NCBI GenBank assembly: GCA_902793515.1
Contig: CADBDO010000011.1
Span: 1-14,491, forward strand
DNA from: an uncultured Erysipelotrichaceae bacterium
GTDB taxonomy: Bacteria > Bacillota_I > Bacilli_A > RFN20 > CAG-826
Reading direction: 5' to 3'
Length of the DNA: 14,491 bases
The translations under genes were made by a program, and so were the position numbers. The number at the start of each line of letters is the position of its first letter. Position 1 is the stretch's first letter. A model generated the notes under the pieces. That model saw only the letters and a list, made by a program, of their open reading frames with translations, searched no databases and was not told the DNA's origin. Below are positions 6,921-13,074 of the stretch, one piece after another.

Positions 6921-9900
6921 TTATTCAGCCTTGGCTTCTGGTTTTTTGCCCTTCTTGATGACGAGGAACCAGACGATGCAGAAGATAGCGGCGAGAACGA
7001 GGACGCTTCCACCAGCGGCGATGCCAATGATGGCACCTAATGGGAGGCCGGTCTCAGCGCCGTTGTTTCCGGATTCGCCAGTTTCGGCGAGATCGTAGTT
7101 GGCGTCGTAGACTTCGATATCGAAGACTTCACCAACTTCTTTCTCAGTGCCATCGGCGAGGGTGATCTTGGCCCAAACGAGGACTGGATAGACGCCACGC
7201 TTGGTTGGGGTGCCGGAGATCTTGCCATCTTCAGCGGTCATGCCAGCTGGGAGCTGGTGGTTGACCTGCTCGAGGTCGACAGAGATTTCGTCGATGCTGG
7301 TAACGGCTTGTTCAGCGTCGCCTTTACCGAACTTGGCACCATCGGCGAGGTCGAAGGTGATTTCAGCGGCTTCGTTGATGTTGATCTTGTTGGTTGAGGC
7401 TTTCATGACGCCGTGGACTTCTTGTCCAAGGACGTTGTTCTTGACGACGGCGCAGTTCGCAGCGGCAAAGAGGATTTCTTTGGCGCAGGTACGGACGGCG
7501 TAATACCAAGAATAGGAGTAATGCTTCTCACCGTTGTAGGTGAAGTAAGCCATCATCTCATCATCGTCCCACTTGCACTCGATCTTGTCGCCATAGGAGC
7601 TGTTGTCGAGCTGAGCGTTGTTGCCAGAGAGGCAGCGCCAGTTGATGTTCTCATACTTGGTGCCGTCGAAGGAGCTGTTGTTCTTGTGGTCCATATCGGA
7701 CATGACAGCGCCCTGGAATCCCCACTCTTTGCGGAGAACGTTGGTGAGTAAGTTGTAGTTAGCGGCAGTCTCCATCATACCAAGACGGTTGTAGGAGGAC
7801 ATGATGCCACGGCTGTGGCCTTCCTGGATGACCATCTGGAAGGAACGGAGATAGATCTGACGGAGAGCTTGTTCGTCAACGAAGGTCATGGTACCTTCAC
7901 GGTTCTTTTCCTGATCGTTAACGCAGAAGTGTTTGAAGTAGCAGTAGACGCCCTTCTTGGAGGCACCATCGACGACTTTGCCAGCCATACGGCCCATTAA
8001 GAATGGGTCAGCGGCATAGTATTCGAAGTTACGGCCACCGAATGGGGAACGGTGAGTGTTGACGGCGCAGCCGAGCCAGCCACAGGTACCGGTCTGGAAG
8101 AAGGATTCGCAGCCGATGATCTTGCCCTGTTCTTCAGCAAGGGCGAGGTTGAAGGTGGCAGCAACGGTTGGTTCACCACACCACCAGATGATTTCGAACT
8201 GGTTTGGACCATCGGAGTCAGTGGTGTTGGATTTGCCGATAGCGGACATGGATGGGTTGTGGAAAGCACCGTCTTCGACGAACTTACGGAGTTCGGCGTA
8301 GGTGAATTCATCAAGGAACTCATCCCATTTTGGATCATTGAAGTCGACACCGAACATCTCAGAGATCTGGATACGGTCGGACTTTGGAAGGGAATCAACT
8401 TCCTGCTTCCAGCCAAGGGCTTCAATGTCTTCCTTGGTCTTGTAGGCTTCTTCGGAGACGTATCCATTGTGGAGGACGTCGAGGTCAGCCACGACGAAGG
8501 AGTGGGTAAGGAATTCTTCAGCGCGCGAACCATCTTTAAGAGTACGCTCTTCCATGGTTGGGTGCTTCGGGAAGGTTGCGGCAAAGTCGGAACGGCTCAT
8601 GTGGTCGAATCCAATGGTGTTCTCCATTGGGAGGGAGCACTGGAAGCTGGTGTTGTCAGAGAACTGGTTCTTGACCTCAGTACCGGTGTAACGATCGTAC
8701 TTGTACTGGATGCCACCCTTCTTGACGTTGAGCTTCTTGGAAGCGATGGTCTCGTGGGCGTTCTTCATGAGGAGAACTTCATATTCGCCTTCATCAAGCT
8801 CATAGCCTTTGAAATCATTGTGGTTGGCGTCGGTGTAGTCATAGTCAGCAACATCTTGGATGTTGAAGCTAACTTTGACGGTATCGCTCTCGCCTGGTTC
8901 GAGCATCTTGGACTTGCCATAGGCGCAGAGGACGTGGTCAGCCTTTTCGATTCCGCCTTTGGTGTAAGGGGCTTTCCAGTAGACCTGGACGACATCCTTG
9001 CCAGCGACGTCACCGGTGTTGGTGACCTTGACTTCCATGTTCACGAGCTTCTTGTTGCCAGTGAGGACGGTGCCCTCGGTTGGGTCGAAGCTGGTGATTT
9101 CCTGGGAGAAGGTGGTGTAGCTTAAGCCATAACCGAATGGGTAGATGACACCTTCTTCGCCAGCATACCAAGTATCGGCAGCGGCTTTGTCGGTAGCAGC
9201 CATATCGGCATAGCGGGTTTCGTAGTAACGGTAGTCAACGTAGATGCCTTCTTCGTAGTTGTTGTAGGCAGCAGCGTAGCAGCCGTTGAGACCACGGTTT
9301 GGAACCTTGTGTTCTTCATCAACCCAGCGGGCCTGAGTGCAGGTGCTGGTTGGGGTTCCATCGGCGTTGATCATCGTGTGGTTTGGAATTGGTTCGCCGT
9401 TGGAATCGCGATAGAGCTTACCACTCTCGTCGGTGAAGGTCTGGGAGTTATCAGCGAAGTTCTGATAGGTTGGGTTCTTCTTGTGATCACGGGTCCAAGT
9501 ATCGACGGTGTGTCCGCTTGGGTTGACGGCACCGGTGACGATTTCACCGATAGCCTGGGCGCCAACGGCACCTGGGGTACCCATCCAGAGGACGGCACCG
9601 ATCTTGTCATCGTTCTCGAAGGCGTCGCACTGGAAGGCGTTGCCGGAGTTGAGAAGGATGATGATCTTGTCGAACTTTTCTTTGACCATCTCAAGCATGT
9701 CAAGCTCGTTCTCGGAGAGTTCGAGGAAGTGCTTGTCAGATGGGGCGCTGTTTTTGGTGTCACGGGCATCCATGGCCTTAAGGTCAGTACCTTCAGAACC
9801 GGAACGGACGATGACGACGAAGGCAGCGTCGTTGTATTCGTCAAAGCTGGCTTTGACGGAATCGGTGTAACTTGCAACTGGGGTTTCGCCGACGGCTAAG

Positions 9901-10373
9901 TCACAGATACCGTCATAACGGGTGGTGCCTTCACGGCCGGAACCGGAAGAGCTTCCACTATAGAAGGATTTGAGGGTTGGGTTGATTTCCATGCCAACCT
10001 TAGTGAGGGACTGCTCGATGTCGACGCCAGTCTCGCCGTTGATACGGCCGGAACCGGATCCGCCACCGCCGCGGAGCCACTTGTCGCTCTTGCTGTTCTT
10101 ACCAAAGATGGAAACTTTGTGAACATCTTTAAGAGGAAGCATGCCGTCTTTGTTCTTGAGAAGGACCATACCTTCTCTGGCAATCTCTAAGTTGCAAGCA
10201 GAACCAGCCGCGATGAGATCGTTTTTGGTTAAGTACTCGCTGTAGAACTTGCCTTGATGCGCACCGACATACTGATCGATCATTCTGTCGGCGGATGTTG
10301 CAGAGGTGGCAGCGGCGCCGATCATCATCAACGCGGAGACACCAAGAACACCTAACAATTTCAATTTTTTCAT
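6921..10373 (-). CDS. Large membrane-anchored GH3 family beta-glycosidase with Ig-like stalk
   Basis: 1150 residues, a paralogue of the 975-residue enzyme. Signal peptide at about 1-28; GH3 C-terminal domain at about 57-425; FnIII-like domain at about 445-535; GH3 TIM barrel at about 670-975. An Ig-like domain (about 990-1090) carries the He_PIG-type LPAGM...GKISGTPTKRGVY signature, followed by a short Gly/Asn/Glu linker and a membrane helix (about 1112-1139) with a Lys-rich tail. Candidate acid/base is Glu194 in GSEGTD; candidate nucleophile is Asp893 in AVMSDM. Also present: DGP (721-723), HRSPFGGRN (774-782) and KHFCVNDQE (814-822). The Ig-like part probably holds the enzyme off the membrane. 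There is no clear Shine-Dalgarno site; a GAAA-repeat tract precedes the ATG. Transcribed alone, ending at the hairpin at 6848-6873. The upstream region carries a cre-like site and a structured leader. Exact sugar specificity is not readable. Confidence 0.92.
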   Translation of the reverse strand: MKKLKLLGVLGVSALMMIGAAATSATSADRMIDQYVGAHQGKFYSEYLTKNDLIAAGSACNLEIAREGMVLLKNKDGMLPLKDVHKVSIFGKNSKSDKWLRGGGGSGSGRINGETGVDIEQSLTKVGMEINPTLKSFYSGSSSGSGREGTTRYDGICDLAVGETPVASYTDSVKASFDEYNDAAFVVIVRSGSEGTDLKAMDARDTKNSAPSDKHFLELSENELDMLEMVKEKFDKIIILLNSGNAFQCDAFENDDKIGAVLWMGTPGAVGAQAIGEIVTGAVNPSGHTVDTWTRDHKKNPTYQNFADNSQTFTDESGKLYRDSNGEPIPNHTMINADGTPTSTCTQARWVDEEHKVPNRGLNGCYAAAYNNYEEGIYVDYRYYETRYADMAATDKAAADTWYAGEEGVIYPFGYGLSYTTFSQEITSFDPTEGTVLTGNKKLVNMEVKVTNTGDVAGKDVVQVYWKAPYTKGGIEKADHVLCAYGKSKMLEPGESDTVKVSFNIQDVADYDYTDANHNDFKGYELDEGEYEVLLMKNAHETIASKKLNVKKGGIQYKYDRYTGTEVKNQFSDNTSFQCSLPMENTIGFDHMSRSDFAATFPKHPTMEERTLKDGSRAEEFLTHSFVVADLDVLHNGYVSEEAYKTKEDIEALGWKQEVDSLPKSDRIQISEMFGVDFNDPKWDEFLDEFTYAELRKFVEDGAFHNPSMSAIGKSNTTDSDGPNQFEIIWWCGEPTVAATFNLALAEEQGKIIGCESFFQTGTCGWLGCAVNTHRSPFGGRNFEYYAADPFLMGRMAGKVVDGASKKGVYCYFKHFCVNDQEKNREGTMTFVDEQALRQIYLRSFQMVIQEGHSRGIMSSYNRLGMMETAANYNLLTNVLRKEWGFQGAVMSDMDHKNNSSFDGTKYENINWRCLSGNNAQLDNSSYGDKIECKWDDDEMMAYFTYNGEKHYSYSWYYAVRTCAKEILFAAANCAVVKNNVLGQEVHGVMKASTNKININEAAEITFDLADGAKFGKGDAEQAVTSIDEISVDLEQVNHQLPAGMTAEDGKISGTPTKRGVYPVLVWAKITLADGTEKEVGEVFDIEVYDANYDLAETGESGNNGAETGLPLGAIIGIAAGGSVLVLAAIFCIVWFLVIKKGKKPEAKAE

Positions 10374-10381
10374 TGTTCTTG

Positions 10382-10396
10382 CTTTCTTTCTTTCTC
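10382..10396 (-). promoter_or_regulatory. GAAA-repeat tract in place of a Shine-Dalgarno site
   Basis: On the minus strand GAGAAAGAAAGAAAG ends 8 bases before the ATG of the large GH3 gene. It occupies the position of the ribosome binding site, yet offers only AGAAAG instead of the AGGAG or AAGGA seen at most other genes here. Confidence 0.4.
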
Positions 10397-10413
10397 GGTC
10401 CGTTATTTAGTCA

Positions 10414-10490
10414 CATGCGCTTCTGACGGGCCGCCAATGGGGCGCATGAGGGCACAAGAATAACATGCAAAAAGCATGCGCACTTGTCCT
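10414..10490 (-). promoter_or_regulatory. Structured leader of the large GH3 gene with competing helices
   Basis: Read on the minus strand, GCGCATG (10475-10481), CATGCGC (10442-10448) and GCGCATG (10414-10420) occur in that order. The middle copy can pair with either flanking copy but not both. The first copy also overlaps a local hairpin (GCATG 10474-10478, CATGC 10464-10468, loop of five), enclosed by ACAAG/CTTGT pairs. The likely transcript start lies just upstream, so this would be in the 5' leader. I do not recognise a known riboswitch class. Confidence 0.4.
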
Positions 10491-10501
10491 GTTTCGAATG
10501 T

Positions 10502-10507
10502 ATTCTA
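10502..10507 (-). promoter_or_regulatory. Putative -10 box of the large GH3 gene
   Basis: Minus-strand TAGAAT (five of six matches to TATAAT), about 130 bases before the start codon. No strong -35; TTGGGG lies 15 bases upstream. The cre-like operator falls between the two. Confidence 0.45.
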
Positions 10508-10510
10508 TTT

Positions 10511-10524
10511 TGGAAGCGCTTACC
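10511..10524. promoter_or_regulatory. cre-like (CcpA/LacI-family) operator
   Basis: TGGAAGCGCTTACC contains the perfect palindrome AAGCGCTT (10514-10521) and matches the CcpA consensus TGWAARCGYTWWCA at 12 of 14 positions. It sits directly upstream of the -10 box, where a bound repressor would block transcription. This fits carbon catabolite or local LacI-type control of a glycoside hydrolase gene. No regulator gene is in the window. Confidence 0.6.
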
Positions 10525-10789
10525 CCAAGCATGACAATCTTGTGATTTTCGGACGATATATTTAGCATGCGACCCTATTATTAAATATTTATTTAATGCA
10601 AAATCAGGAAAAACTATGCGACCAAAATCTTCGACATTTACACAAAATAGCTTATTTTTGCCAAGGATTTTTCAGTTTTGGCCAGATACGACAATCTTGC
10701 TACAAAAAGCCCAAAAAAGTTCTTTCACTAAAAATGAAATTAATTTAGGTATTTCGCGTATATAGGCGCATATAAATGCCAGAATCCCT
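10525..10789. other. Gene-free AT-rich upstream region with short repeats
   Basis: No supported gene lies in this stretch, part of the 461-base gap 10374-10834. It holds an 18-base AT palindrome (10580-10597), two copies of GACAATCTTG (10533-10542 and 10690-10699), and two copies of ATGCGACC (10567-10574 and 10616-10623). The one short minus-strand open frame (10672-10866) runs into the tRNA gene and is dismissed. Confidence 0.5.
10580..10597. repeat. 18-base AT-only palindrome
   Basis: ATTAAATA (10580-10587), TT, TATTTAAT (10590-10597): perfect arms made only of A and T, about 75 bases upstream of the -10 box of the large GH3 gene. It could be a binding site for an AT-reading regulator or an UP-like element; function is unproven. 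Confidence 0.45.
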
Positions 10790-10822
10790 TTACAAGAAAA
10801 AAACCGTTCGCTTGGAACGGTT
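10790..10822 (-). terminator. Intrinsic terminator after tRNA-Ser
   Basis: 8-bp stem AACCGTTC (10802-10809) and GAACGGTT (10815-10822), loop of five. On the minus strand it is followed by a run of T interrupted by one C. It begins 12 bases after the tRNA 3' end. Confidence 0.88.
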
Positions 10823-10834
10823 GATTTTGATGAG

Positions 10835-10925
10835 TGGCGGAGGCGTCGAGATTTGAACTCGAGCACGGGAATCCCCGTCTAACGGTTTAGCAAACCGTCC
10901 CCTTCGGCCTCTTGGGTACGCCTCC
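10835..10925 (-). tRNA. tRNA-Ser (anticodon GCU)
   Basis: 91 bases with CCA encoded. Acceptor arm GGAGGCG pairs with CGCCTCC. The anticodon stem ACGGT/ACCGT encloses TTGCTAA, giving anticodon GCU (10889-10891), which reads AGC/AGU. A long variable arm (ACGGG-GATT-CCCGT) is typical of serine tRNAs. The T-arm TCGAG-TTCAAAT-CTCGA is intact, as is a D-arm with GG. A terminator follows. Confidence 0.97.
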
Positions 10926-10939
10926 AACTCGCAAGAAGT

Positions 10940-10945
10940 ACTATA
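10940..10945 (-). promoter_or_regulatory. Possible -10 box for tRNA-Ser
   Basis: Minus-strand TATAGT ends 14 bases before the mature tRNA 5' end. No clear -35 is seen. It lies in the 42-base gap after the upstream lipoprotein gene, where no terminator is visible. Confidence 0.35.
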
Positions 10946-10967
10946 CTACAAACGTTTTAATAACGCA

Positions 10968-11831
10968 TTAGGAAAGTTGAGCAATTGTTGATGAGGCTGA
11001 TGCTTCTATTTCCGAACGGGCCAAAGCAAGGTCAGGATAAATGAATTTTGCGTTGTTCCAGTTATAGGTCGAAGTCTTGATGACCGATTCGGTTCTGACG
11101 TCGTAGCGTTTGACCAGATACTCTTCGAACGTGGCCGTGATCGATTCCTCTTTTCCCTCACCATAGGTGGTGACGAACATATCTAAGCTGCCTTCGCCAA
11201 GGGATTCGTATTTCGATTCTTTGACGTAGACGTTGTGCTTGCCATATAGGGACTTCAGGAATTCATCGCATTCTTGGGCGACGGTTGAGATGTCTTTGCT
11301 ATAACGATCACCGTTGATGTCGTCCATCTTGGTCTCCCAAGAAGAGAGAGCCTCATCCCCTATCACTTCCTGGAAAGAGACGATTTTCTTGTTGTGGCCT
11401 TTTGGGATGCTTGTTCCGCTATCCTCAGGGACAGTGTCCACTTCTCTGGCGATATATGTGATGAAGGTCTTCTCCACCGCTGCTGGATCGAGATAGTAAT
11501 ACTCGTCAACGGTCTCGGTCTCGCTGGCTTTATAGGTGCCATTGCTATCCGTGACGTCCTTGTTGCTGGTCTTCGTCACGGTCTTGCAGTGCATGTAATG
11601 GTATTTCGAAGTCTTCGCGTATGAGTAATTGATGTCTTGCTCATGCTCGGTTGAGTAAACCGAATGGGAAGAATAGCTGTATGTCTCAGGAATCTCAAAG
11701 TTTCCCTCGGCGACGTGAAGGACGATCCTATCAAGAAGCTCTGTGGCCTCATCCCTGCTTAAGCTGACCGCGCAAGAAAAGAGGAGCGCGCTGGTTCCAA
11801 GGATGGCTAAAAGGGCTTTATTTTTCCTCAT
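10968..11831 (-). CDS. Putative lipoprotein of unknown function
   Basis: 287 residues. N-terminus MRKNK plus a hydrophobic stretch ending LLFSC, so Cys20 is a likely lipidation site, although Phe at the -2 position is uncommon. The rest is hydrophilic and rich in Ser, Thr, Tyr, Glu and Lys, with no membrane segment or catalytic motif that I recognise. The ATG at 11831 has a weak site (TTAGG) and begins 8 bases after the stop of the upstream 195-residue gene, so the two probably form an operon. No hairpin separates its stop from the downstream tRNA-Ser gene. Gene call and surface location are likely; function is unknown. Confidence 0.78.
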   Translation of the reverse strand: MRKNKALLAILGTSALLFSCAVSLSRDEATELLDRIVLHVAEGNFEIPETYSYSSHSVYSTEHEQDINYSYAKTSKYHYMHCKTVTKTSNKDVTDSNGTYKASETETVDEYYYLDPAAVEKTFITYIAREVDTVPEDSGTSIPKGHNKKIVSFQEVIGDEALSSWETKMDDINGDRYSKDISTVAQECDEFLKSLYGKHNVYVKESKYESLGEGSLDMFVTTYGEGKEESITATFEEYLVKRYDVRTESVIKTSTYNWNNAKFIYPDLALARSEIEASASSTIAQLS

Positions 11832-11839
11832 GTGCCTAA

Positions 11840-12427
11840 TTATATTGATTTATCTCTAAGAAGACTATCTGCAATATTGTCGTTTTGAATGTTGATGTTA
11901 TGGCTTTTAAGCGCGGCCTTCGTCTCGTCTAAGCCATCGAAGAAATTCCAAGTGAGGGAATAGAAGAGTCCTGATGTGAAATCCATTAAGTTCTGGGAGG
12001 CGAGGTTGAGATCCTCTCCTTTGTCGGAAGCGTTAAGGAATTCGGCTAAAGCGGTATTGAATTCGGCTAAGAACTTTGGGTCGATGGTTCTGTTCTTGAT
12101 CGCCTCAACCAAATAAAGGACCAAGGATTCCTGGAGGCAATGCGTCTCAAGGCCATCGCTGTTATTCGCGCTCATATCAACCTCTTTGAACATCGCTTTG
12201 GCGATAAGGTAATCGAGTAGGAATTCAGTGAGGTCGGCAAGGTTATCTGACCAAGCCCAGTCACTGTGGTAACCGACTTCGTCTTTATAGATGTAATACA
12301 AAAACTTCGTGTTTTCCCCGATTGGGGCTTTCTGAAGGTCGCTCTTAGAGGTGAAACGGCATGGCGTAGGCCTGTCACCGAGGACCTTGATGAATTCGTT
12401 GTCTTTGAAAGAGTCGAAGATATTCAT
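11840..12427 (-). CDS. Unknown protein, 195 residues
   Basis: Starts MNIFDSFKDNEF and is an acidic, mostly helical soluble-looking protein with aromatic patches (FLYYIY, DWAWSD, LTWNFFDGLD). I do not recognise a family. The frame stays open upstream: an ATG at 12514 or TTG at 12523 would add a hydrophobic leader (SVIVAIFLPIIKF), but neither has a ribosome site and both would overlap the start of the divergent plus-strand gene. The ATG at 12427 leaves a 55-base divergent gap, and a weak -10 (CATAAT) lies about 55 bases upstream. An AGAGG lies about 17 bases before it, too far for a good site, so the start is uncertain. Followed at 8 bases by the putative lipoprotein gene. Confidence 0.65.
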   Translation of the reverse strand: MNIFDSFKDNEFIKVLGDRPTPCRFTSKSDLQKAPIGENTKFLYYIYKDEVGYHSDWAWSDNLADLTEFLLDYLIAKAMFKEVDMSANNSDGLETHCLQESLVLYLVEAIKNRTIDPKFLAEFNTALAEFLNASDKGEDLNLASQNLMDFTSGLFYSLTWNFFDGLDETKAALKSHNINIQNDNIADSLLRDKSI

Positions 12428-12482
12428 TGCGGATTCATAGTAGCCTCTCTTTTGCCTAGAGGCAAGCGGAGTGAATTTGATT
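12428..12482. promoter_or_regulatory. Divergent intergenic region with small inverted repeat
   Basis: Holds TTGCC (12452-12456) TAGA GGCAA (12461-12465), a short perfect inverted repeat. GGAG at 12468-12471 is the best ribosome site for the plus-strand gene, 11 bases before its ATG. No clear paired promoters are visible. Confidence 0.3.
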
Positions 12483-13034
12483 ATGGGCAAGAAGATGGCT
12501 ACAATTACGCTCATGGAAAGCAAATTCTATTTGAGAATCCCAGGCCCATCCTTCTACGAGAATCCCTACGAGAGGGAGTCTCTTTGCTACACCTTCGATT
12601 TAGAGAAGAAAACCCTCGAGATCGAAAGGAGAAGGCTTGCTTCCAAATCCTTTGAGGGAAGGAAAGAACTAAGAGATATCTCCGATGAGGCTTTCTCTAA
12701 GTTAGTCACCCTCCTCAAAGAAAAGGACTTATTTCTTTCTAGATGCATGGATTCCTATGTCCCTGCTGACGGAAAGAGGTTCCTCCACTCCGTCTTCCAC
12801 TATGGCGAGAAATCGATCCTCTACCCTGACTACCTCAACAACTTCGGGGCGAATGACATCTTCGTGAGATACGAGTTCTATCCGGAAAGAGAAAGAGTCG
12901 CCTTGTATGAGATCATTAGGGCTCTCGCAAAGACCGCTTTCGAGATTGGTGGATATCCTGAGAAGGAATTCCCAACCACAAACAAAATCCCCGCAATCCT
13001 AAGGCGTCAGGATTCCGATATCACCCTTGAATAA
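12483..13034 (+). CDS. Unknown protein, 183 residues
   Basis: The only complete plus-strand gene in the window. It is a charged soluble protein, with a helical middle (residues about 50-95, LEKKTLEIERRRLASKSFEG onwards) and a C-terminal half with HYGEKSILYPDYLNNFGAND and a final helix. I do not recognise the family. Possible starts are GTG 12471, ATG 12483, ATG 12495 and ATG 12513. I chose 12483 because GGAG at 12468-12471 is the best placed site; 12513 has none. The stop is followed 4 bases later by a strong terminator shared with the convergent helicase gene. No signal peptide or membrane helix is visible. Confidence 0.68.
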   Translation: MGKKMATITLMESKFYLRIPGPSFYENPYERESLCYTFDLEKKTLEIERRRLASKSFEGRKELRDISDEAFSKLVTLLKEKDLFLSRCMDSYVPADGKRFLHSVFHYGEKSILYPDYLNNFGANDIFVRYEFYPERERVALYEIIRALAKTAFEIGGYPEKEFPTTNKIPAILRRQDSDITLE

Positions 13035-13038
13035 CAAA

Positions 13039-13074
13039 AAATCCGTGGCAAATCGTCCACGGATTTCTTTTTTT
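13039..13074. terminator. Bidirectional terminator between convergent genes
   Basis: 10-bp stem AAATCCGTGG (13039-13048) and CCACGGATTT (13057-13066), loop of eight, followed by CTTTTTTT on the plus strand and preceded by an A-run that serves the minus strand. The helicase stop codon (13073-13075) overlaps its right edge. Confidence 0.88.

Noticed and set aside
7037..7066. Sortase signal (LPxTG) at the C-terminus of the large GH3 protein
   Set aside because: The sequence reads ETGLPLGA, which is not LPxTG, and it leads straight into a membrane helix with a Lys tail; a transmembrane anchor explains it better.
8052..9125. 357-residue open frame on the plus strand
   Set aside because: Lies wholly antisense to the conserved core of the large GH3 gene; composition (Val/Asp/Glu/Gly rich, no motifs) is that expected from the complement of its biased codons.
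10672..10866. 64-residue minus-strand frame
   Set aside because: Begins inside tRNA-Ser and reads through its terminator; no ribosome site.
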